A stretch of DNA of 12,734 nucleotides from assembly GCA_002372465.1 (NCBI GenBank), contig DFGW01000024.1:1-12734 (forward strand). The letters run 5' to 3'. Numbering within the stretch: the first letter of the stretch is position 1; the number at the start of each line of letters is the position of its first letter. This DNA is from Butyrivibrio sp. UBA3740. GTDB lineage: Bacteria > Bacillota > Clostridia > Lachnospirales > Lachnospiraceae. Position numbers and translations under genes: made by a program. The notes under the pieces are model-generated. The model worked only from the letters and a program-made list of their open reading frames with translations, did not search any database and had not been told where the DNA came from. This document shows, piece after piece, positions 1-5,999 of this stretch.

Positions 1-836
1 ACGCCACAGCAGATATTGTCGCCTATGCCTCCCTGAAGAACACTGTCATCGCCTGTCACAAATGCAGGGTCATTACAGAATGCTCTTACAGCCTCAGCTG
101 CTTCAAGGCCTTTTTCGTTATTGAAGTCACAGATCTGTTTTCCATTCTCGTCAAGTGTAAGCTTGCAGCCGTTTCCAAGGAAGAAAGATGCAAGATACCA
201 TCCATTTGAAACATCCATATGTACCTGCTTTCCGGCCTTGTTAGCCGCAGCAAGGATTCCATCAAGTGTCTTTACATCTTCTTCAGTAAGGACTGACTTG
301 TCATAATAGAGGTAATAGCCGTTATCAGCAGTCATCGGATATCCATACAAAACGCCGTTATAGCTGGCTGCATCTATAGTTCCGGGTGCATTAGCACTCT
401 TTATCTCATCCACATTTCTTGTAACTTCGTACAGTGCATCCGCCTGAACCAGTGTTATTATCTGGTCGTCCGGATATGAAAAGACATCTGCTGCAGCTGC
501 AGGATCTTCAAGATATCTTGCCTGAGCATCAGCCTCTCCAACAACTCCATAATCAAAAGTCCAGTCATTTTCCGGATGCTCTGATGCAAACTCCTCACAG
601 AGTTCTTTAAGCAGGTCCTGGTCTGTCTGTGAACCCCAGACCTTTAATGTAACAGCTCCCTTACTTTCCGGAGCAGCTTCGCTTGTAGTTTCATTTTCAG
701 CTTCAGTCTTAGTTTCTGTATTCTGATCATTATTATCAGCTGGTGCTGTTTCTGTCGTTGTTGATGTGTTTCCACACGCACAAAGTCCGGCAATCATTGA
801 TGCAGCAAGCATAAACGATACAAGTTTCTTCTTCAT
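1..836 (-). CDS. Carbohydrate ABC transporter substrate-binding lipoprotein, MalE-like (partial, C-terminus beyond left edge)
   Basis: Extracytoplasmic sugar-binding lipoprotein that would deliver a carbohydrate, probably a maltose-type oligosaccharide, to an ABC permease in the membrane. Only the first 278 codons are present; the frame is open to base 1. The start is the ATG at 836-834, preceded by GGGAGG with an 8-nt spacer. The protein begins MKKKLVSFML and has a hydrophobic signal peptide ending in the lipobox-like LCAC (Cys about residue 21). A Thr/Glu/Asn-rich tether to about residue 60 follows, then the mature domain starting TLKVWGSQTDQDLLKEL. The stretch YGYPMTADNGYYLYYDKS is typical of the hinge region of maltose/maltodextrin-binding proteins. 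Its own promoter and a LacI-type dyad lie upstream. The permease genes are presumably to the left of the window. Family assignment is firm; the exact sugar is inference. Confidence 0.9.
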   Translation of the reverse strand, partial: MKKKLVSFMLAASMIAGLCACGNTSTTTETAPADNNDQNTETKTEAENETTSEAAPESKGAVTLKVWGSQTDQDLLKELCEEFASEHPENDWTFDYGVVGEADAQARYLEDPAAAADVFSYPDDQIITLVQADALYEVTRNVDEIKSANAPGTIDAASYNGVLYGYPMTADNGYYLYYDKSVLTEEDVKTLDGILAAANKAGKQVHMDVSNGWYLASFFLGNGCKLTLDENGKQICDFNNEKGLEAAEAVRAFCNDPAFVTGDDSVLQGGIGDNICCG

Positions 837-896
837 TATTATTTCCTCCCTAAAGGATCTTATTGTTTTTTTGCTATTGGGTACCCCGGTATCGTT

Positions 897-925
897 ATTA
901 TTTCACTGCCACATTTTTAGGTCAA
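897..925 (-). promoter_or_regulatory. Promoter of the sugar-binding lipoprotein gene
   Basis: On the minus strand a -35 box TTGACC (925-920) and a -10 box AATAAT (902-897) are separated by exactly 17 bases. Each differs from the sigma-A consensus by one base. Transcription would begin near 890, leaving a leader of about 55 nt before the ATG. A weak dyad (GGTACC-CC-GGTATC, 880-893) overlaps the expected start point and could be an additional repressor site, though only five of its seven base pairs match. Confidence 0.75.
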
Positions 926-933
926 CGAAAATA

Positions 934-951
934 TAGGAAAGCGCTTTCCTA
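934..951. promoter_or_regulatory. LacI/GalR-family operator-like palindrome
   Basis: TAGGAAAGCGCTTTCCTA is a perfect 18-bp palindrome with a central CG, the typical shape of operators bound by LacI/GalR-family sugar regulators and of cre-like sites. It lies 8 bp upstream of the -35 box of the sugar-binding protein gene, and downstream of the terminator of the preceding gene, so it most likely serves the transporter promoter. The position upstream of -35 fits activation, or cooperation with a second site over the start point, better than simple occlusion. The regulator itself is not in the window. Confidence 0.7.
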
Positions 952-960
952 AAACTACAA

Positions 961-994
961 TAAAAAGCCACACTGCTACATTAACAGTGTGGCT
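961..994 (-). terminator. Rho-independent terminator after the 226-aa hypothetical gene
   Basis: AGCCACACTG (966-975) and CAGTGTGGCT (985-994) form a perfect 10-bp stem with a 9-nt loop. Read on the minus strand the stem is followed by TTTTTA (966-961), giving the U-tract. It lies 13 bp beyond the stop codon of the gene at 1008-1688 and separates it from the sugar transporter gene. Confidence 0.88.
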
Positions 995-1007
995 ATTACG
1001 AATTAGA

Positions 1008-1688
1008 TTAAGATGCAGGTAGGAGCTTTCCGAATGTCTCATTCATCGTCCCTGCGATCTCTTTGCAGGCTGATGACTCAAGCCCTGCTTCTGCAAGCTT
1101 CATCCTTAGGTTCATCTCAAATGTGATCTGGTTTGAAGCTTTCAAAGTAGAAAGGACCAGTCCCCCATACTGACTGTTTGCAGCCCCAAGAGCCATTTTT
1201 ACTTTGGCAAGAGTAGGAAGCTTTGCCGTTTTTTTCGGCTTTGTCACTACCTCAGCCTTTACTTTCTTTGCAGTTCCTTTTTCTACAGCTGGCCTTCCAC
1301 TCTTACCTTCTTTTGGAGTGCTTTTTTCTTCCTTTGGCTTCTCTTTTTTGGAAGGAGCTTTTTTCTTTACTGTTCCCCCCGCAGATGGAAAAGCCTTTAA
1401 AAGAAGAGGATCATCTGTATAGATACAGTACTTTTCCGCATTTCCGGTAAGCTGCCCTATCATGTATGCCTGTGAAAGGCGAAGGATGCTCTTGCCTTCC
1501 TGGCTGTTTATGTCTTTGACATCAGGAAGAAGCCTTACTTCCATGTTCTTAAATGCAGCATTCTGATAAGCTGACACAGGGATTACCCCGTCTTTTGATG
1601 CAATGACTATGACTTTGTCAGAAGATCCTGCGTTTTTTTGAAGCTTTTCCGGAAAATACCCTTTTGCTAGCACAATGATATGTAACAT
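1008..1688 (-). CDS. Hypothetical 226-aa protein: Rossmann-like N-terminal domain, Lys-rich linker, small C-terminal domain
   Basis: I do not recognise this protein. The start ATG (1688-1686) is preceded by AGGAG with a 7-nt spacer, and the gene ends at a strong terminator. Residues 1-100 alternate hydrophobic strands (HIIVLA, KVIVIA, VRLLPD, YCIYTDD) with helices, which suggests a Rossmann-type or PIN/NYN-like alpha/beta fold. The YTDDPLLLKAF segment resembles the acidic C-terminal motif of PIN-like domains, but this is a weak hint. Residues about 107-155 are a low-complexity Lys/Glu/Pro linker that could bind nucleic acid non-specifically. Residues about 158-226 form a compact, mostly helical C-terminal domain. 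No signal peptide or membrane segment is visible. It appears monocistronic and diverges from the SDH operon. It is a real gene; the function is unknown. Confidence 0.82.
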   Translation of the reverse strand: MLHIIVLAKGYFPEKLQKNAGSSDKVIVIASKDGVIPVSAYQNAAFKNMEVRLLPDVKDINSQEGKSILRLSQAYMIGQLTGNAEKYCIYTDDPLLLKAFPSAGGTVKKKAPSKKEKPKEEKSTPKEGKSGRPAVEKGTAKKVKAEVVTKPKKTAKLPTLAKVKMALGAANSQYGGLVLSTLKASNQITFEMNLRMKLAEAGLESSACKEIAGTMNETFGKLLPAS

Positions 1689-1814
1689 ACCACATCTCCT
1701 TTTTTGTTTTGCAATCTGTTATATTTATATTATCACAGATAGATCTATTTTGATCATGATTTTTTGAATGCAGCCAGCAGCTCTTTTAATAAAATATCAG
1801 AGCTTGTGACTTGT

Positions 1815-1843
1815 TTGATAGGCTGGTGGATATACTATATAAT
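1815..1843 (+). promoter_or_regulatory. Promoter of the sdhCAB operon
   Basis: A -35 box TTGATA (1815-1820) and a perfect -10 box TATAAT (1838-1843) are spaced by 17 bases. Transcription would begin near 1850, about 19 nt upstream of the ATG at 1869. This excludes translation from upstream in-frame start codons around 1764. A TTGAT-N4-ATTTT element at 1750-1763 loosely resembles one half of an FNR/Crp-type site, but the match is poor. Confidence 0.82.
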
Positions 1844-1868
1844 GTATATACATGATGGGGGCCCAAAA

Positions 1869-2432
1869 ATGATATTGAAAAAAACTAATGCAGTTCTGGG
1901 GTTATTATCGTCAATCGCTGTTGTGTTGCATATGGTATACAACTGCTTTTCCTATTTCACCTTCTATTACAATCCGGCGTTAAAGCTTGCCACTTCCGTG
2001 CCGCTTATGGTGTTGGTGTGCGCCCATGCAATCTGTGGAATGTGCTCGGTCTTTCTGCTGGGTGATGGTACAAGGCTTGACCTGTATCCACAAAAGAACA
2101 AAAAGACAATAATCCAGCGCATTTCGGCGGCTCTGATTTTTCCTCTTCTTATTGTTCATCTAAAGACCTTTGAAGCCATGAGAAGCTGCTCAGAAAGCGG
2201 CATCTGGATCGGCTTTGCCATGTTGCTGGTACTGCAACTTCTTTTTTATGTGGTTATCACGGTGCATACGTCCATCTCTTTCTCCAAAGCATGTATCACA
2301 CTGGGACTTCTTACTGATGAAAAGAAAGTCAGAATGACGGACAGGATAATCTGGTGCATAATGACAGTATTGCTGTTGGTGACGGCCTTTGCGGTAGTAA
2401 AAGGGCAGTTTGCCATGTTTGTTCATCTCTGA
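1869..2432 (+). CDS. sdhC: Succinate dehydrogenase/fumarate reductase cytochrome b membrane subunit
   Basis: Membrane anchor that would carry heme b and pass electrons between the SdhA/SdhB headpiece and a membrane quinone. The start was set at the ATG at 1869 because GGGGG (1857-1861) sits 7 nt upstream and the promoter's predicted start point is near 1850; the longer open frame from 1764 would begin before the transcript. The 187-aa product has five hydrophobic segments (about residues 6-30, 41-64, 82-101, 111-137, 157-180). Histidines 21, 53, 97 and 133 fall one each in segments 1-4, the arrangement known for the di-heme, five-helix SdhC of Bacillus subtilis. It is followed after 9 nt by the flavoprotein gene. 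The family call rests on topology, histidines and context more than on close sequence similarity. Whether this host makes a quinone cannot be told from the window. Confidence 0.8.
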   Translation: MILKKTNAVLGLLSSIAVVLHMVYNCFSYFTFYYNPALKLATSVPLMVLVCAHAICGMCSVFLLGDGTRLDLYPQKNKKTIIQRISAALIFPLLIVHLKTFEAMRSCSESGIWIGFAMLLVLQLLFYVVITVHTSISFSKACITLGLLTDEKKVRMTDRIIWCIMTVLLLVTAFAVVKGQFAMFVHL

Positions 2433-2441
2433 GGTTCATGC

Positions 2442-4076
2442 ATGAAAGAAATACTGATAATTGGAAACGGTATATCGGGAATGATGTGTGCCATCCGCTG
2501 CGCAGAACTTAGCATGAAGGTCAAACTGATTGCACCGGGTCCCTCGGAGCAGTCCCAGTCTGTAATGGCTGCAGGCGGGATAAATGCAGTTACCGAAAGG
2601 CATGAGGATGGTGACAGCGTGCAGTGCCATATTGAGGACACCCTTAAGGGCGGAGCTTACCTGGCAGGCAGCAATGCTGTCAGAGGGCTTTGCACGGATG
2701 CAAAAGAGATCATTCATTATCTGGAGCGGATTGGAACGGTGTTCTCTGTGGATGAGAAAGACTTCCCGCTGCTTAGGGCTTTTGGCGGGCAGACCTGCAA
2801 GAGAACCCACTACAGCGGCTCTTCTACAGGCAAGCACATCGTCTCTGCCCTGATCATGGAGGTACGCAGGTTCGAAGCTGCAGGGCTTATAACCCGGATC
2901 ATGAGGCATCACTTCTACTCGGCTCTGATAAGTGACGGCCGCTGCTACGGTGCCCTTCTTTATGATGAAGACGCAAAAGGACTGGTGCCTGTATATGCAG
3001 ACGCCCTTGTGATTGCCACCGGCGGGCAGAACATTCTTTTTGGCAAGACTACCGGGTCAAGCAGGTGCGATGGCTATGCTGCAGGACGGCTTTTCATGCA
3101 GGGAGCAGTCCTGAAGAATCTCGAATTTATTCAGTTCCATCCAACTACGCTGGAGACTCCCCAAAAGAGAATGCTGATCTCAGAGGCGGTCCGCGGCGAG
3201 GGCGGAAGGCTCTTTTACATGGACGGCGAACGAAAGGTCTTTTTCATGGAGGATAAGTACGGACCCGGGGGGAATCTCATGACCCGTGACATCATCTCCA
3301 GGGAGATCGTTGCTACCGGCAGGGATGTGTTCCTGGATATCTCATTTATGGATAAAAAGCTGATCGATTCAAGGCTTCCCGAGGTCCGTGACATCTGTGC
3401 CAGGTACAGGGGAATCGATATTTCAAAAGAGCCGATTCCTGTAGCACCTTCTGTTCATTATTTCATGGGCGGTCTGGCTGTGCACAGGGATCATGAGACG
3501 AATATCCAGGGGCTGTATGCTGTGGGAGAATGTGCGTCCATTTATCACGGCGCCAACAGACTTGGTGGTAATTCGCTGCTGTCGGCCATGTACAGCGGAA
3601 AGGTTGCAGCAGAGAGTATTTCCGGGAAAATTACCGGACGTGAGCGCGCGGGTTTTGAGGCCTATATTCTGGCAGAGCAGGAGAGCTTTAAAAAGATGCT
3701 TGGAGTCGATAGCCCATTTGCTGCAATGCACATCCGTGACATGCTTGCGGATACCATGCGGGAGCATATGAGCATTGTCCGCTGCGCGGATTCTCTTTCC
3801 AGGGGAATGGATGACGTGCGCTACTATCTGTCAGTTGTTGACCGTATACATTATGATGCCAGTGTTTCTGCATACACCAATTACAGCCTATGCGGGATAC
3901 TGACCCTTGCCCTGGCAGCCCTTACCTGTGCAGATGCGCGCCGGGAAAGTCGCGGCGCCCACTACCGAAGCGACTATCCTACGACCCGTGATGAGTACAG
4001 AGCTGCTACAATCATTTCTTATAATGAAGGAAACATGCAGGTAACCTTTGACAGGGAGAGTGCCTATGAAGATTAG
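2442..4076 (+). CDS. sdhA: Succinate dehydrogenase/fumarate reductase flavoprotein subunit
   Basis: Catalytic FAD subunit interconverting succinate and fumarate on the cytoplasmic face. The 544-aa protein starts with a dinucleotide-binding GNGISGMMC motif (residues 8-16). Active-site elements expected of the family are present: QFHPT (His233), SEAVRGEGG (Arg251), VHYFMGG (His339), GANRLGGNSLL (Arg373), and the C-terminal AHYRSDYP segment near 506-513. At the position where most family members have the His that covalently holds FAD (SHTVAA-type motif), this protein has SQSVMAAGG with Gln39. FAD is therefore probably bound non-covalently, as in L-aspartate oxidases. Adjacency to an SdhB-like iron-sulfur gene argues against NadB. 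The start has a weak ribosome binding site (TGAGG at 2431-2435) overlapping the sdhC stop codon, suggesting translational coupling. The 3' end overlaps sdhB by 11 bases. Sampled GC content is clearly higher than in flanking genes. Confidence 0.93.
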   Translation: MKEILIIGNGISGMMCAIRCAELSMKVKLIAPGPSEQSQSVMAAGGINAVTERHEDGDSVQCHIEDTLKGGAYLAGSNAVRGLCTDAKEIIHYLERIGTVFSVDEKDFPLLRAFGGQTCKRTHYSGSSTGKHIVSALIMEVRRFEAAGLITRIMRHHFYSALISDGRCYGALLYDEDAKGLVPVYADALVIATGGQNILFGKTTGSSRCDGYAAGRLFMQGAVLKNLEFIQFHPTTLETPQKRMLISEAVRGEGGRLFYMDGERKVFFMEDKYGPGGNLMTRDIISREIVATGRDVFLDISFMDKKLIDSRLPEVRDICARYRGIDISKEPIPVAPSVHYFMGGLAVHRDHETNIQGLYAVGECASIYHGANRLGGNSLLSAMYSGKVAAESISGKITGRERAGFEAYILAEQESFKKMLGVDSPFAAMHIRDMLADTMREHMSIVRCADSLSRGMDDVRYYLSVVDRIHYDASVSAYTNYSLCGILTLALAALTCADARRESRGAHYRSDYPTTRDEYRAATIISYNEGNMQVTFDRESAYED

Positions 4077-4755
4077 AATTTTGCGCCAGAAAGCCCCGGA
4101 TTCTGAGCCCTATTGGGAGTCATTTAACTATGACGGGACCATGGAAATATCTGTTGCCGGAATGCTGGACAAGCTCAATTTCGGCGATGACATTATAAAT
4201 GACCTTGGGGAAAAAACAGATCGCATTGGCTGGGAGAACTCCTGTCTGCAGGGGATTTGTGGCGCCTGCGCCATGGTAATAAATGAGACTCCTGCACTTG
4301 CCTGCGAGACATTCCTCAAAAATCTCAAATGGGATGAAGTAGTACTCCAACCCTTAAGGAAGTTCCCGGTGGTCCACGACCTGATAGTGGACAGAAGAGT
4401 GATCCACGAAACACTAAAGAGCACCAACGTGTATATCGGTGAATACAATCCCAAAGAAAAAGAGGACCACGAGCACCAGTACGCTGTGGCGAACTGCTTA
4501 AAGTGCGGTCTCTGCCTGGAGGTCTGTCCAAACTATACAGATGGGAAATCCTTTTACGGCGCTGTTTATGCCAATGACTGCTATCTGGTAAAAGCTCGGA
4601 ACAGAGAAAAGGCCCTGGATATCCGCAGCTCTTACGCCGAGCATTTTGCAAGCAGCTGCTCAAAAGCCCTTTCCTGCATGGACGTATGTCCCATGCACAT
4701 TCCGACGCTGTCTTCCATTGCGAAGATGAACCGGACAGGAAGGATCAAGGCCTGA
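4066..4755 (+). CDS. sdhB: Succinate dehydrogenase/fumarate reductase iron-sulfur subunit
   Basis: Electron-transfer subunit linking the flavin to the cytochrome. The start ATG at 4066 has AGGGAGAG (4053-4060) five bases upstream and overlaps the end of sdhA by 11 nt; an in-frame start at 4048 gives six extra residues and lacks this spacing. The 229-aa protein carries all cysteines for three clusters. The [2Fe-2S] ligands are C60-x4-C65-x2-C68-x11-C80 (CLQGICGACAM). The ferredoxin-like half has C144-x2-C147-x2-C150-x3-C154-P, plus C198-x5-C204-x3-C208-P, the standard pattern for one [4Fe-4S] and one [3Fe-4S] cluster. Length is normal for SdhB/FrdB. It is the last gene of the operon, and no clear intrinsic terminator follows in the next 100 bases. 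The direction of the reaction in vivo (fumarate reduction seems likelier in an anaerobe) is inference. Confidence 0.93.
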   Translation: MKIRILRQKAPDSEPYWESFNYDGTMEISVAGMLDKLNFGDDIINDLGEKTDRIGWENSCLQGICGACAMVINETPALACETFLKNLKWDEVVLQPLRKFPVVHDLIVDRRVIHETLKSTNVYIGEYNPKEKEDHEHQYAVANCLKCGLCLEVCPNYTDGKSFYGAVYANDCYLVKARNREKALDIRSSYAEHFASSCSKALSCMDVCPMHIPTLSSIAKMNRTGRIKA

Positions 4756-5024
4756 ACCGCATGTCAGTTCTGTTAGTGTAAACTTCTTGTCCAGGTGCTT
4801 TTAATTGGGATTACAATTGGATATGGAAGAAAAGCTTTAGTTATTTTTGTTGATGACACAATGACAATGGCAGCAAGGAGCATCCCCACAAAAAGCGGTA
4901 ATACCCTTTTGCATGCCACAAAAATTTAAGAATTGTTTATGCTCATTTTAGAATATATTGTGTAGAATAATGTTGAAGATACAAGATGTTGTGGTTAGTG
5001 TTTGGTTATACAAGGAGGTAGCCT
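4756..5024 (+). other. Intergenic region with a start-less 44-codon reading frame
   Basis: No convincing gene is seen between sdhB and the small gene at 5025. A frame open from 4777 to the stop at 4927-4929, readable from a GTG at 4795, encodes VLLIGITIGYGRKALVIFVD and 24 further residues. The first part looks membrane-like and the frame is protein-like in composition, but there is no ribosome binding site or good start. It may be the tail of a decayed transporter or a chance frame. Further on, TTGTTT (4933-4938) with TATTGT (4956-4961), or the TAGAATA direct repeats at 4949-4955 and 4963-4969, could give a weak promoter for the downstream gene. No intrinsic terminator for the SDH operon was found here. 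Confidence 0.4.
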
Positions 5025-5210
5025 ATGAGCATTGATCTGGTATCTGAAAAAAAAGACATGCGCAATATGGTAAATAGCATCACTCCGTCAGGAAGAGACA
5101 TGAACCGGAGATATAATGGGAGCAGCATAATCTCTTCCATATCCTTCTCGTCCATGCTGGAGGATGCCCTGAGACAGGAACTTACAAAGGAAGCTGTAAA
5201 AGTCCTTTAG
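5025..5210 (+). CDS. Small hypothetical protein, 61 aa
   Basis: I do not recognise this protein. It is called as a gene because a near-perfect AAGGAGGT sequence (5011-5018) precedes the ATG with a 6-nt spacer. The product is hydrophilic, has no signal peptide or membrane segment, and has a basic middle (RDMNRRYNG). The C-terminal helix-forming part reads SFSSMLEDALRQELTKEAVK. A 270-bp gap separates it from sdhB, so it probably has its own promoter. It converges on the lipoprotein gene at 5251, with 40 bp between and no visible terminator. It could be a small adaptor or regulator; no function is assigned. Confidence 0.65.
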   Translation: MSIDLVSEKKDMRNMVNSITPSGRDMNRRYNGSSIISSISFSSMLEDALRQELTKEAVKVL

Positions 5211-5250
5211 TAATCCAAGCAGCAGGAGGATATGCCAATGCAGATCATAA

Positions 5251-5973
5251 TTAGTACTTGAAAATCTCTTTTCTTAGTTCCAAATATCTCTCTACAGGTA
5301 TTTCTTCGCCCCCAAAATGGCACACAGCAGCTTCTGCAGTAAACTCTACGTAGTCCCAATACTCAGCTGTAAGCGATGTCGCCTCAACAATATCTCCATT
5401 ACCATTATATTGGTCCATCATAAAGGTCTCTCTTCCGCCATGGGAATTATCTACATGGCAGATATAGGTATTACCATCATATTCTGCATAACACAGCTGG
5501 CCTGCGGTTCCTTCCCCTTCTGCAAGCTGATATACTCCACCATCTCTTGCATCAAGGTATTTCCCTCCATACGGACCATTTATGATAAGCTCCGTAACGC
5601 CGTCATTATCAAGGTCTACCCGCTCTCCTACTGAATAACTGTCCCATTCCTCCGGGTCACTTGGCAGATCTGTAATAAAAAAGGAACAGTCCTCCCCTTC
5701 ATAACTTGCATTAACAATGATCTCACCATTTATGGCCTTGGCAAAAAGCTTATCAGCTTCTTCCTGTGTAGCAGAACCTGATAACGACTCTTCGCCCGGT
5801 TCCATAATGCCATTATTTACAGCAGGAGTTTTTAGCTCATTCTGGCTGCTTACATCTTGTGTCACTTCTTCCATAGACACCCCGGCAGCCGGTGCATCTT
5901 CTACTTTGCTGCCACACCCACAAGCCATTATCGTAAATGCTCCTAAAAGTGCCATTGTCTTTAATCTTCTCAT
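5251..5973 (-). CDS. Hypothetical lipoprotein with EF-hand-like calcium loop, 240 aa
   Basis: Likely exported, lipid-anchored protein of unknown role. The start ATG (5973-5971) is preceded by GGGAGAG with suitable spacing. The N-terminus MRRLKTMALLGAFTIMACGC is a short lipoprotein signal; the lipidated Cys could be 18 (IMAC) or 20 (ACGC). A low-complexity Glu/Ser/Asn-rich tether runs to about residue 70. The mature part contains DLDNDGVTELI (residues 120-130), whose D-x-D-x-D-G-x-x-E spacing (D120, D122, D124, E128) matches an EF-hand-like or FG-GAP-type calcium loop, common in clostridial extracellular lipoproteins that sense or display load. Aromatic- and Gly-rich beta segments follow (YDGNTYICHVDNSHGG). 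It begins 26 bp after the helicase stop codon on the same strand, so the two are probably co-transcribed, although their functions look unrelated. No terminator is visible after it. Confidence 0.8.
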   Translation of the reverse strand: MRRLKTMALLGAFTIMACGCGSKVEDAPAAGVSMEEVTQDVSSQNELKTPAVNNGIMEPGEESLSGSATQEEADKLFAKAINGEIIVNASYEGEDCSFFITDLPSDPEEWDSYSVGERVDLDNDGVTELIINGPYGGKYLDARDGGVYQLAEGEGTAGQLCYAEYDGNTYICHVDNSHGGRETFMMDQYNGNGDIVEATSLTAEYWDYVEFTAEAAVCHFGGEEIPVERYLELRKEIFKY

Positions 5974-5999
5974 TTTCTCTCTCCCTAATATCTTGATGT

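Noticed and set aside
1750..1763. FNR/Crp-like box TTGAT-N4-ATTTT upstream of the SDH promoter
   Set aside because: Only one half-site fits the TTGAT-N4-ATCAA consensus and it is over 50 bp upstream of the -35 box.
1764..1868. 35-codon N-terminal extension of the cytochrome b gene
   Set aside because: It begins upstream of the TTGATA/TATAAT promoter and lacks a ribosome binding site; the ATG at 1869 has both in place.
2436..2912. 158-codon open frame antisense to sdhA
   Set aside because: It lies wholly opposite a gene with all family motifs, in GC-richer sequence where antisense frames stay open by chance; its translation shows no domain and it has no ribosome binding site.
4325..4663. 112-codon antisense frame opposite sdhB
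   Set aside because: It is a shadow of the cysteine-motif-bearing iron-sulfur gene; composition is Arg/Ser/Pro-rich as expected of reversed codons.
4797..4840. Possible terminator after sdhB (AATTG/CAATT and GCTTTT/AAAAGC pairs)
   Set aside because: The stems are short, AT-rich, and not followed by a U-tract.
5220..5262. AGGAGG followed by an ATG (5235) and a short frame MQIIIST
   Set aside because: Only seven codons before a stop and it runs into the converging lipoprotein gene; it could be the relic of a gene start but nothing supports it.
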